7,268 nt of DNA from Methylococcaceae bacterium (GTDB taxonomy: Bacteria > Pseudomonadota > Gammaproteobacteria > Methylococcales > Methylomonadaceae), in contig PMDM01000301.1 in the NCBI GenBank assembly GCA_003155565.1, positions 1-7,268 of the forward strand, in the 5' to 3' direction. Made by a program: the position numbers and the translations under genes. Shown piece by piece: positions 1 to 6,540 of this stretch; positions within the stretch are counted from its first letter, which is position 1; every line of letters starts with the position of its first letter. The notes under the pieces are model-generated. The model saw only the letters and a program-made list of their open reading frames with translations, had not been told where the DNA came from and ran no database searches.

Positions 1-21
1 GGTATAACGCAAAAGGATTAG
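1..21 (+). CDS. gspE: C-terminal end of GspE, T2SS ATPase (partial)
   Basis: The first frame of the window reads G-I-T-Q-K-D and then a TAG stop at 19-21, four bases before the gspF start. GspE proteins commonly end in a short tail such as RVTQED or RVTRED, and gspE lies directly upstream of gspF in most T2SS operons, so this is most simply the last six codons of gspE. GspE is the cytoplasmic hexameric ATPase that powers pseudopilus assembly through GspL and GspF. Only six residues are visible, so the call rests mainly on gene order and the resemblance of the tail. Another gene could end here. Confidence 0.5.
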   Translation, partial: GITQKD

Positions 22-25
22 AGGT

Positions 26-1237
26 ATGGCAGCGTTTGAATATCATGCAATTAACATCAAAGGCCAGGCTGTCAAGGGTTCGATCGAAAGCGATACAGTT
101 AAGTTAGCGAGACAGCAATTAAAAAATAATGAACTGACTTTGCTGGACATAGAGGAAGTCCATAATAAGGAACATAATAGCAAAAAGCCGTTGCTTGCTC
201 AGCGTATCAGCATGCGCCAGTTGGCGCATATCACCCGTCAGTTGGCGGCGTTGCTGGGTTCCGGACTGTCCATTGATGAAGCCTTGGGCATCACTGCAAA
301 ACAGTTGGATTCAGCACGAGCAAAACGAATTCTGCTGGGTGTCAGAAGCCGTATCATGGAAGGGCAAAGTCTGGCTCAGGCCTGTAGTGCCTTTCCCAGT
401 ACCTTTCCGCCGCTCTATCGAGCCACCGTTGAAGCTGGGGAGTCGTCAGGTAAGTTGGATCAGGTATTGCAACGACTGGCAGATTATCTGGGCGAGAAAG
501 GCCAGTTGCACAGCAAATTGCAGATGGCCATGATTTATCCCGTCATGTTGACCTCGGTTTCATTATTGGTGGTGATCGGCTTGCTTGCCTATGTAGTACC
601 AGAAATTACCGGCGTATTCGATAAAATGGGCGGAGAATTGCCCACTATCACCAAGGTACTTATAAACTGTAGCGATTTTTTTAAACAGTATGGCTTGGTG
701 TTATTGCTAGTTGTTATCGGTCTGATCATGGGCGCCAAAGCTATACTGCGCTTACCCGAACCACGAATGCGCTTTCATTATTTTTTGCTGAATATGCCCT
801 TTATTGCCCCTTTTTCCAAAGGCATGAATACGGCTAGGTTTACCCGGACGTTGGCGATTCTTACCAACAGTGGAGTAGAGCTATTGCAAGCCTTAAAAAT
901 ATCGAGTCAAGTATTGACCAATAACGCCATGCAAAAAGCCGTTGAAATTGCAGCGATCAGAGTTAGAGAGGGACAAAGTTTAAACAAGGCAATGGAAGCC
1001 AGCGGGTTGTTTCCGCCTGTGACCATTCATCTTGTGGCGAGTGGCGAGGCTAGCGGTCAGCTGCCGAAAATGCTGGCCAGTGCGGCTGATGATCAGGAAC
1101 GGGACATCCAGGCATTAACCGAAATGACATTAGGCTTATTTGAACCGGCTCTCATTCTATTTATGGGCTTGGTGGTACTCGGTATTGTATTGGCGATATT
1201 GTTGCCGATTTTTGAAATGAACCAGCTTGTTCGTTAG
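26..1237 (+). CDS. gspF: GspF, T2SS inner-membrane platform protein
   Basis: GspF is the polytopic inner-membrane core of the T2SS assembly platform; it couples the GspE ATPase to pseudopilus growth. The 403-residue length is typical for the family. The N-terminus (MAAFEYHAINIKGQAVKGSIE, with later LARQQL) is the classic GspF opening. Two tandem T2SSF domains follow, at roughly residues 65-190 and 267-390, and each carries the family GExSG motif: GESSG at 138-142 and GEASG at 340-344. Hydrophobic membrane segments lie near residues 168-192, 222-241 and 370-396. The ATG at 26 is preceded by a good ribosome binding site (AGAGG) and sits four bases after the probable gspE stop, which implies co-transcription. 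PilC of type IV pili is the paralogue, but the convergent gspG-M genes make GspF the right name. Nothing looks truncated or broken. Confidence 0.96.
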   Translation: MAAFEYHAINIKGQAVKGSIESDTVKLARQQLKNNELTLLDIEEVHNKEHNSKKPLLAQRISMRQLAHITRQLAALLGSGLSIDEALGITAKQLDSARAKRILLGVRSRIMEGQSLAQACSAFPSTFPPLYRATVEAGESSGKLDQVLQRLADYLGEKGQLHSKLQMAMIYPVMLTSVSLLVVIGLLAYVVPEITGVFDKMGGELPTITKVLINCSDFFKQYGLVLLLVVIGLIMGAKAILRLPEPRMRFHYFLLNMPFIAPFSKGMNTARFTRTLAILTNSGVELLQALKISSQVLTNNAMQKAVEIAAIRVREGQSLNKAMEASGLFPPVTIHLVASGEASGQLPKMLASAADDQERDIQALTEMTLGLFEPALILFMGLVVLGIVLAILLPIFEMNQLVR

Positions 1238-1522
1238 TTTTTAACAAACTGGGGCCTGTGCATAAAATAAGCCTAAATGTAAAAAAACAGTAAACCTAAA
1301 CACAGCCGAAGGGGTGGCTTTAGTCTGGAAAAATATTGTATAAACCGACTTCAGAGATGCACTCATTCAGCTTTTTCGATACTTCGATGATTTCTCCAGT
1401 AAAAAAGAGAACGAAGGTGTCGAAAATGTAGTGCGATGAATATAAATGCAATATTTTTTCTAACTATTTCTGTGGGGTAGCTTGGATTACTCCGTGTAAA
1501 AGGCTCAACTTGTATTTGAATT
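1238..1522. other. Non-coding gap between gspF and the RHH-like gene
   Basis: This 285-bp AT-rich stretch holds no open frame that I believe. I see no convincing GC-rich hairpin plus T-run behind gspF, so its terminator is unclear. A TATAAA at 1339-1344 could be a -10 box for the downstream gene, but no good -35 box lies at the right distance. An imperfect inverted repeat at 1373-1426 is listed separately. Confidence 0.5.
1373..1426. repeat. Imperfect inverted repeat in the leader of the RHH-like gene
   Basis: Left arm TTTTCGATACTTCG (1373-1386) pairs with right arm CGAAGGTGTCGAAAA (1412-1426). This gives 14 pairs with one G-U (T1380/G1419) and one bulged G (1417), around a 25-base loop. It lies about 100 bases upstream of the 1523 start codon. 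It could be an RNA stem in the 5' leader or a DNA operator. No T-run follows it on the + strand, so an intrinsic terminator is unlikely. The role is inferred from position only. Confidence 0.4.
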
Positions 1523-2002
1523 ATGACTTCACAAGATATTATTGAAAGCGAGAAAAAATTTATCGTTTCCATGCGATTAAATAATAATGACCGCACGGCG
1601 ATCAGGGCGATGGCTTCCCGTCTTTTTGTACGGGAATCGGAACTTTACCGCTTTGCAGTTAATAATCTTTTAAACTCCTTGCATAAACTGCATGACATGG
1701 ACTGTATAGGCAGCGATTTGTTACCTTTGTTTATTGAATTTAGGGTAGATTTAATTCAGAATTTGGGCCTGAAAAAACAACAGTTATTCAATATTATCAA
1801 CAGCGGCAATATTCATCCCGACAAATTTGTTGCCATGGCCGACATAGAATTGTTACTGCTGCCACAGCATTTGCTGCGTCAACGTTTATTGCAAATAGGA
1901 GAAGCACTTGCAGTCAAGCAGGATGATATTAGCACTTGGCTAGAGAGTTATTTCATACTGAAATATGGATTAAATAAAATCGGAGAGGAAGAAATTGAGT
2001 AA
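1523..2002 (+). CDS. Unrecognised 159-residue protein with ribbon-helix-helix-like N-terminus
   Basis: I do not recognise this protein as a named family. Residues 12-53 match the layout of a ribbon-helix-helix (CopG/Arc/MetJ-like) DNA-binding fold: a short strand with alternating hydrophobics (KFIVSMRLN, 12-20), a first helix (about 22-35), a turn, then a second helix starting RESELYRFAVNNLL (37-50), which resembles the S-x-S-E-L-I-R pattern of CopG proteins. Residues 60-159 are mostly helical, with leucine-rich stretches (108-125) and an acidic tail (GEEEIE). There is no signal peptide or membrane segment. The ATG at 1523 is the first possible ATG start, because an in-frame TGA lies at 1517-1519. 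The ribosome binding site is weak. The gene sits between convergent gspF and gspM, may have its own promoter, and is followed by a strong hairpin. A role in controlling the T2SS genes is possible but is not shown by the sequence. Confidence 0.75.
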   Translation: MTSQDIIESEKKFIVSMRLNNNDRTAIRAMASRLFVRESELYRFAVNNLLNSLHKLHDMDCIGSDLLPLFIEFRVDLIQNLGLKKQQLFNIINSGNIHPDKFVAMADIELLLLPQHLLRQRLLQIGEALAVKQDDISTWLESYFILKYGLNKIGEEEIE

Positions 2003-2017
2003 CCCTAAAAAATCAGT

Positions 2018-2082
2018 TGAGCAATCCAAAATCCCGTTCGCCCTGAGCAGGTCGAAGGGCGGACGGGGTTTTGGATTGCTCA
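2018..2082 (-). terminator. Large REP-like hairpin, possible terminator for the gspG-M transcript
   Basis: Arms TGAGCAATCCAAAATCCCGT (2018-2037) and 2063-2082 are inverted copies with one mismatch (a G-U pair in RNA). The stem continues inward through CGCCCT (2039-2044) with AGGGCG (2056-2061), giving about 27 pairs and an 11-base loop. Read on the - strand, the stem is followed after five bases by T6 (complement of 2006-2011), so it could terminate transcripts coming from gspM. No T-run follows on the + strand, but the hairpin could still protect the 3' end of the 1523-2002 mRNA. The core, from CCGTTCGCCCTGAGC at 2034, is shared with the repeat between gspG and gspH. Confidence 0.45.
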
Positions 2083-2093
2083 GACATTGGGCG

Positions 2094-2129
2094 AAGTAGT
2101 TGGCAGACCGTTCGTGCTGCCAACTACTT
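2094..2129. repeat. Perfect 13-bp inverted repeat
   Basis: AAGTAGTTGGCAG (2094-2106) is repeated exactly in inverted form at 2117-2129 around a 10-base loop. The loop contains CCGTTCG (2108-2114), the same heptamer that begins the REP-like repeats at 2034 and 6427. No T-run follows closely on either strand, so this is more likely part of a repeat element than a simple terminator. Confidence 0.6.
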
Positions 2130-2154
2130 TAACTGCAACATTTAGGTGCTTTCG

Positions 2155-2275
2155 TAACTATTCAGCGCGAAGTCCAATAAGTCCTTCTCCCTATGGGATG
2201 CTTACATCCATGTAGTATCCCATAGGGAGAAGGGGCAGGTCTCTTGTGATTTATTCCTAATACGCTGAATAGTTA
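2155..2275. mobile_element. MITE-like 121-bp element with 13-bp terminal inverted repeats
   Basis: The ends TAACTATTCAGCG (2155-2167) and CGCTGAATAGTTA (2263-2275) are perfect inverted copies. Inside is a second, perfect 17-bp inverted repeat, CCTTCTCCCTATGGGAT (2183-2199) with 2217-2233, whose loop can pair further (TACAT 2203-2207 with ATGTA 2210-2214). There is no coding capacity. Nested inverted repeats in a short non-coding unit are typical of miniature inverted-repeat transposable elements. The outermost TA on each side would fit the TA target duplication of IS630/Tc1-type elements, which is inference. The element ends 8 bp beyond the gspM stop codon. It could instead be a non-mobile hairpin repeat. 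Confidence 0.5.
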
Positions 2276-2283
2276 ATGTTTTC

Positions 2284-2790
2284 TTAATTGCTCAGTAATA
2301 GCTTAGCATTTACTATGTCCATCTTTGGTTGTTCACGAGTAATGCCGATCTGATTTACCGTGATGGCATGTTTTGTTTCCAACACGGACAGCCAGTAGAT
2401 AAGTTTATCGAACGCAATGTCTTCTAGCCACAAGGTAACTTTGTCGGTGCCGTCAGGTATCATGCGTTTGATGGCAGATTTGACTTCCATCTGTTTACTG
2501 CTGGTATCAACCACAGCCATTAGCGATTGAACATCCTTGTTGGTAATAGCGTCCGGATTATTTTTGCGTAACGTGACAACTTCCGAACTGATCTTTTTTA
2601 ACTGCTGATACGCCTGCTGTTGTGCATTAATTTTTTGTTCGAGCAGGATTTTTTCCGCTGCTATCGGTGCGTAAACCACTAGATATAAGCCATAAAAAAC
2701 AGTGCCTACAAGAGTGCCGGCGGATAATAACCGCTCCCTAGGCGACAGCCCTGCCAGACGTTGCAGGATGTCATTTTTCTCTAATTTCAA
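2284..2790 (-). CDS. gspM: GspM, T2SS inner-membrane protein
   Basis: GspM is a bitopic inner-membrane protein that dimerises with GspL and stabilises the assembly platform. From the start chosen here it is 168 residues, normal for GspM. It has a short cytoplasmic head containing LSPRERLL (15-22), one membrane helix (about 22-42), a likely coiled coil (about 44-75), and a small periplasmic ferredoxin-like domain with the typical WLEDIAFDKLIYWLSVLE stretch (121-138). I chose the TTG at 2790 because GGAGG lies six bases upstream. The longer in-frame ATG at 2808 has only a weak AGG and would add six unusual residues. The gene overlaps gspL by 20 bases (38 with the ATG). It is the last gene of the G-M operon; no gspN or gspD follows. 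Confidence 0.9.
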   Translation of the reverse strand: MKLEKNDILQRLAGLSPRERLLSAGTLVGTVFYGLYLVVYAPIAAEKILLEQKINAQQQAYQQLKKISSEVVTLRKNNPDAITNKDVQSLMAVVDTSSKQMEVKSAIKRMIPDGTDKVTLWLEDIAFDKLIYWLSVLETKHAITVNQIGITREQPKMDIVNAKLLLSN

Positions 2791-3973
2791 GGTGCACCTC
2801 CACGGCATTTTGGCCTGATTCAGCAGACAGGATTTTTACTGACAACGCATTGCCGCTTTCAAGCTGTAGCTTGAATTGCTCAATTTGGCTAATGCTTGGA
2901 GCGGTAAGCTGCAATTGCAGCATTTCATTCACAAAATCCAGTTGCCACAACTGAAAATCAGGATTAGCACTAAGCACTTCACCAAAGTGATATAACAGGC
3001 GCATAAAGCGACTGCCACTGCCTGGACTTAATTTTTTTAATTCGGCTAATTGCTGATCGGCCTGAACTTTGATGTTGACGATGCGTTTTACATCGGGAAA
3101 GGATTGCTTAAACAAAGCCAGTGTCTGTGTTTCCAATGCTGCCAATTCTGATTTTTGCAACCAATAACTGTTTAACAATACCCCAGTTTGTATCAGTACA
3201 GCTAGCAGGAAAATTGCTAGCGCAGGCATCCAGGTTCGCCACGCCCAATCAGCCGTGCTTTTTCGGCTGTAACGTCCACTTAACAGGTTGAGTTCCTCGC
3301 CGAGCTGTTCCGCGCCAAGTTGTAAAAGTTGCAAGGGCGAATCCAACTCGTGTTGAGTCTTGTTGATGGGTAGTTCGGACAGCGACTGTGCCATCGCACC
3401 CGCACTCCATATTTGCAATGTTTGCAGGTGAGGGTTTTCTGCGAGCAGTTTGTCAACCCAAACGGGCAAAACATCAACATCGATTCCACCCCCAAGCCAT
3501 TGCCCAGTCCGCAAAATAGCATTTTGCCCATCAATCAGTATTGAACAACATTGATCCTGGTAAGGCAGGCACAAGGTTTCCGGGTAAACGCCGGCAAGTT
3601 CGATACCGACCTCCTGAAAACTCAACAGACAGGCTTGAAATTTTTCATGGCTGATTGCAGCAACATAAACCTTATCCTTGGGATGACGATGCCAAGCCAG
3701 GTGATACGTTTCCACATCGTCGGCGAGCAGCTCTTCAAGCGCAAAAGGTAGAGCTTTATTAATTTGGCTACTGGTTTTAACGGGCAAATCTAATGCCAAC
3801 AGCAATACAGCGGATGCTGGCAATAACAAGGTAACCGGCCTGTTTTTGGCGCTATTCGCTAAATCCTGCAACGTGCCTTGTTCTGGTTCAGAGGATGCCG
3901 CATCAGGTATCAGCAACCATTGTACACACGCATTTTCTTGATTAAGCAGTCTGGCAATGATTTGCTCAGCCAT
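2771..3973 (-). CDS. gspL: GspL, T2SS inner-membrane protein that recruits GspE
   Basis: GspL links the cytoplasmic ATPase GspE to the membrane platform and partners GspM. The 400-residue protein has an actin-like cytoplasmic domain (about 1-240) that opens with MAEQIIARLLNQENACVQWL and ends in NLLSGRYSRK (229-238). One membrane helix follows (about 249-268), then a coiled region (about 272-315) and a periplasmic ferredoxin-like domain (about 321-398). The frame stays open to an ATG at 4057, but that would add 28 residues that merely read gspK out of frame. The ATG at 3973 has AGGAG eight bases upstream, overlaps the gspK end by eight bases, and gives the normal family N-terminus, so it is the true start. 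Confidence 0.93.
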   Translation of the reverse strand: MAEQIIARLLNQENACVQWLLIPDAASSEPEQGTLQDLANSAKNRPVTLLLPASAVLLLALDLPVKTSSQINKALPFALEELLADDVETYHLAWHRHPKDKVYVAAISHEKFQACLLSFQEVGIELAGVYPETLCLPYQDQCCSILIDGQNAILRTGQWLGGGIDVDVLPVWVDKLLAENPHLQTLQIWSAGAMAQSLSELPINKTQHELDSPLQLLQLGAEQLGEELNLLSGRYSRKSTADWAWRTWMPALAIFLLAVLIQTGVLLNSYWLQKSELAALETQTLALFKQSFPDVKRIVNIKVQADQQLAELKKLSPGSGSRFMRLLYHFGEVLSANPDFQLWQLDFVNEMLQLQLTAPSISQIEQFKLQLESGNALSVKILSAESGQNAVEVHLEIREK

Positions 3974-4916
3974 CAATAGAACTCCTGCGCAATCGCTTGA
4001 CCACTGTAACCACGCCCTCTGTGTCGCGTTTAAACTGTGTTTGGAATGCCAAGCCATTTTTCCCTATGTCGATTTGTCCTGATAATAAAAAGTGGTTGCT
4101 GACCACGCTCAAACTTTCTTTGTTGACGCTAATGCCCGACATGTCTTCATCCTTCAAAAATTCCTCCACTTTTTCAAATGGCTTGCCACTGGCTCTAAAG
4201 ATCGACTCCGCCTGATTTTTTTTTATATCATTCGCCAGACAGCGCAAAACTACCGCGCTGGCCGTATTCACATTAAGTGGCTGATAGCCCTCGGCCACAT
4301 AAACATAGGGCAGCAATTTTTCATAATCTTCCACAGTAAAGCCTTGTACCCGCAATAATTCGCCAAGGTCTGAAATCGGTGTGTTGGCGCTGCGGTAGGG
4401 CGGTGACAGACGGGTATAAGTCTCATCTTCAGCACCGTTGGGATACCGTAACTCCATGTCGGCATCTATCCAATCCAGTAGGGTGTCAACCAGCTCGGGT
4501 TTTATGTCAAGAATGATAAATAACCGTTTCAAGCGTTGCACATCTTCCTCACTGGCTTTGCCGTCAACCAAAAGATTATTGAGGTTGATCCTTCCTTGCA
4601 AGTCAATGATGTTTGCCTCAAAGCTGCCTTCTGGTATCTGTGTTTTATGCAGAGGTTTGCTCCAAAGGTCGGACTCCGAATCATTTTTATTTTTGGCGCT
4701 ATCGGCTTTAAGCTGATTTCCCGCCCAAGCTTCAAGCCCATGCAGAGTTTCCCAAGCCTGTGTTGACCGCAACTGGTTTTCAGTCCTGCGGATATCCATC
4801 TGCCGATTACTTGACATTGATACCAACGCCACCGTAACAACCGCAAGCACCAGCATAACCGTAATCAGTGCAATGCCGCGTTCGTAGGTTGGAAGCCTGT
4901 GCCCGGTTGCACTCAT
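3966..4916 (-). CDS. gspK: GspK, minor pseudopilin at the pseudopilus tip
   Basis: GspK is the large minor pseudopilin that forms the tip complex with GspI and GspJ and helps start pseudopilus assembly. The 316 residues are within the usual range. The prepilin peptidase site is G14/I15 (RGIALITVML); position +5 of the mature protein is Thr instead of Glu, the normal GspK exception. The hydrophobic helix spans about 15-33. Further GspK marks are DLQGRINLN (105-113), an acidic WIDADMELRYPNGAEDETY region (149-167) like the calcium-binding site of the family, and NVNTAS (215-220). The start ATG overlaps the gspJ stop as ATGA and has no clear ribosome binding site, which suggests translational coupling. 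Confidence 0.95.
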   Translation of the reverse strand: MSATGHRLPTYERGIALITVMLVLAVVTVALVSMSSNRQMDIRRTENQLRSTQAWETLHGLEAWAGNQLKADSAKNKNDSESDLWSKPLHKTQIPEGSFEANIIDLQGRINLNNLLVDGKASEEDVQRLKRLFIILDIKPELVDTLLDWIDADMELRYPNGAEDETYTRLSPPYRSANTPISDLGELLRVQGFTVEDYEKLLPYVYVAEGYQPLNVNTASAVVLRCLANDIKKNQAESIFRASGKPFEKVEEFLKDEDMSGISVNKESLSVVSNHFLLSGQIDIGKNGLAFQTQFKRDTEGVVTVVKRLRRSSIDG

Positions 4917-5500
4917 TGATGGATTAAAAACGAACGCTGAATGTTGCCTAAGCCAGCCAGGTTAAAGCTAATTTCAATCGCTTTCGGTATGCCGCCTTTA
5001 CCGCCTGTAAAGGGCAGCCAAGTTTGCGATGTCTCATCGTAGAATCTTACTTCCACTTGTGCTGCATTCATCAGCTTCCTGCGCCGGTACTGAGTTTCCT
5101 GGGTTCTGTCTGGAATATTCCAAACCTGACGATACAGCGCACCATTTTCAATGCGATAACTGATTCGTTGCAGATTATTGGTCGCGGCAACGCTAGACCA
5201 TGCGGGTACACTGCGGGTAAAAACCAGGATTTCATTGCCACGACCGCCACTAAAAGCCGGTTCGGTACTGCCTAATTCATCCCGGATCGGTCGGTTGATG
5301 ATCTGGCTCAAATCTTCATTTAGCAGATAAAAAGTGGTCTGCAATTGCGCCATCTGTTCAGACCGGGGTTCGGTAGCCGCTCGCGCCCTCAGTACCGCAG
5401 CCAGCCCGGCATAAGCCATCATCGACATGATGGCAAAAATGGCAAGCGCAATCAGTATTTCCAGTAAGGTAAAGCCGTGCTGTCGATTAGGGATCTTCAT
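4913..5500 (-). CDS. gspJ: GspJ, minor pseudopilin
   Basis: GspJ is a minor pseudopilin that joins GspI and GspK in the pseudopilus tip. The protein has 195 residues with the type IV prepilin signature KIPNRQHG/FTLLEILIALA: cleavage after G9, Phe at mature +1, Glu at +5, then a hydrophobic helix to about residue 37. The remaining globular part (SEQMAQLQTTFYLLNEDLSQIINRPIRD and later RISYRIENGALYRQVW) fits the GspJ family. The ATG at 5500 shares its A with the gspI TGA stop (TGATG). A TTG one codon upstream (5503) is possible but less likely. No strong ribosome binding site is seen, as expected for coupled translation. Confidence 0.94.
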   Translation of the reverse strand: MKIPNRQHGFTLLEILIALAIFAIMSMMAYAGLAAVLRARAATEPRSEQMAQLQTTFYLLNEDLSQIINRPIRDELGSTEPAFSGGRGNEILVFTRSVPAWSSVAATNNLQRISYRIENGALYRQVWNIPDRTQETQYRRRKLMNAAQVEVRFYDETSQTWLPFTGGKGGIPKAIEISFNLAGLGNIQRSFLIHQ

Positions 5501-5874
5501 CAACTTTTAATCACATCGCTGTTCAAACTGAAATAAGGCTCTTTCTCGCCCTCAAGAAACACCTCAATGCGGTAGTGCCACAGTCCTGCAAGGGCACTTG
5601 TGCTGCGCTTTATCTGCCAATACCAGCGCCGTCCTGCCATTTCATCCCAGCCATCCTGTGTCTCCGGTTTTTCTTTAGCCAACCGCAATTGCACGGCATG
5701 ATTGCTAGCGATAACCGCAGCAAAGGTTTTGTTTTCCAGATACCATAAATTTTTGATATTGTCTGCTGTTACCTTGATGGCGCTAACCATCACGATAGCC
5801 AGTATCGCCAGTGCAATCAGCACTTCCAGCAAAGTAAACCCGTTTGACCAGTTTGTACGCCGATGCCTATTCAT
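5500..5874 (-). CDS. gspI: GspI, minor pseudopilin
   Basis: GspI is the small minor pseudopilin thought to nucleate the GspI-J-K tip complex. At 124 residues it has the usual size. The prepilin signal is NWSNG/FTLLEVLIALAILA, with cleavage after G12 and Glu17 at mature +5. The stretch YLENKTFAAVIASN (45-58) is the typical GspI region just beyond the helix. The C-terminal part (WYWQIKRSTS, HYRIEVFLEGE) forms the expected small sheet. Its ATG overlaps the gspH stop as ATGA, with no distinct ribosome binding site. Confidence 0.94.
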   Translation of the reverse strand: MNRHRRTNWSNGFTLLEVLIALAILAIVMVSAIKVTADNIKNLWYLENKTFAAVIASNHAVQLRLAKEKPETQDGWDEMAGRRWYWQIKRSTSALAGLWHYRIEVFLEGEKEPYFSLNSDVIKS

Positions 5875-6383
5875 GGCGTGTTTTCGGTACTGATAGCCAA
5901 TCCGTCTTCCTGCGTATTACTGACCACAAAAATGCTGTCGCCACCCTTCATAGCCATCCGGATTTGAAACAAATCCATATCGCCATCCGGTGTCAAAATA
6001 ATTTGCGGTTCCGGCTTAACAGCCTCGATTAGCTCACGATTTAAGGTGACGGCTTGCTCACCTAAAGCCAGCGCCAGCAGCATCTGTGGCATCAAGGTAC
6101 GCGGCCTGAACACCATATCTGTTGATTCCTCAGACCATTTATTATTTTTTACAACAGCAAAACGATAACCTTGGCCAAACAACTCCAGCCCAATAACTTC
6201 GCCACGGACTATGGCTTCCTGAGAAGCCAGATCCAGCAGCTTAACCAGCCTTTCCGCTTCGGTCTTCTGCTGGTCACGCGGATCAGCAGTACCCATTGAT
6301 AGCATCGCCATACCCATGATCACACCGATCAACACCATGACAATAAGCAATTCAATCAGGGTAAAGCCTTTCCCCGTGTTCAT
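5871..6383 (-). CDS. gspH: GspH, minor pseudopilin
   Basis: GspH is a minor pseudopilin placed between the GspI-J-K tip and the GspG shaft. The protein has 170 residues and a very short leader, MNTGKG/FTLIELLIVMVLIGV: cleavage after G6, with Glu11 at mature +5. The part after the helix (AERLVKLLDLASQEAIVRGEVIGLELFGQGYRF) is characteristic of GspH/FimT-like pseudopilins. The gene is separated from gspG by 157 bases holding a REP-like repeat and overlaps gspI by four bases. No strong ribosome binding site precedes the ATG at 6383, so its initiation may be weak. Confidence 0.93.
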   Translation of the reverse strand: MNTGKGFTLIELLIVMVLIGVIMGMAMLSMGTADPRDQQKTEAERLVKLLDLASQEAIVRGEVIGLELFGQGYRFAVVKNNKWSEESTDMVFRPRTLMPQMLLALALGEQAVTLNRELIEAVKPEPQIILTPDGDMDLFQIRMAMKGGDSIFVVSNTQEDGLAISTENTP

Positions 6384-6426
6384 GCTTTGTTGGATACTAT
6401 TGATTCGGCCTTGTGAAGCACTAACT

Positions 6427-6507
6427 CCGTTCGCCTTGAGCCCTTCGATAAAATCAGGAGAGCCTTGTCGAAAGGCAAGTAGGCTTCGACAGGCTCAGCC
6501 CGAACGG
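6427..6507. repeat. REP-like palindromic repeat between gspG and gspH
   Basis: The ends CCGTTCGCCTTGAGC... (from 6427) and ...GCTCAGCCCGAACGG (to 6507) are imperfect inverted copies: 17 of 22 positions match, including a perfect CCGTTCG/CGAACGG. Inside, CCTTGTCGAA (6463-6472) pairs with TTCGACAGG (6485-6493) with one bulged base. The left end matches CCGTTCGCCCTGAGC at 2034-2048 in 14 of 15 positions, so the two belong to one repeat family. The repeat sits wholly inside the gspG-gspH gap and is likely transcribed as a folded RNA in the operon mRNA. Confidence 0.65.
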
Positions 6508-6540
6508 TTTCAAACATAATCATGCCGAATGAAGAAAGCC

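Noticed and set aside
195..533. 112-codon open frame inside gspF
   Set aside because: It is an out-of-frame shadow of a clear GspF coding sequence; its arginine-, tryptophan- and cysteine-rich translation looks like shifted reading of gspF.
1225..1257. Possible terminator after gspF (AGTTT/AAACT stem)
   Set aside because: The stem is only five AT-rich pairs and is not followed by a T-run.
1363..1596. 77-codon open frame on the - strand
   Set aside because: It overlaps the RHH-like gene start and its leader, has no ribosome binding site that I can see, and its translation shows no recognisable domain.
2148..2284. Eight-base near-duplication around the MITE-like element (TGCTTTCG on the left, TGTTTTCT on the right)
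   Set aside because: Two of eight bases differ and the frame must be shifted by one base to align them; too weak to call a target-site duplication.
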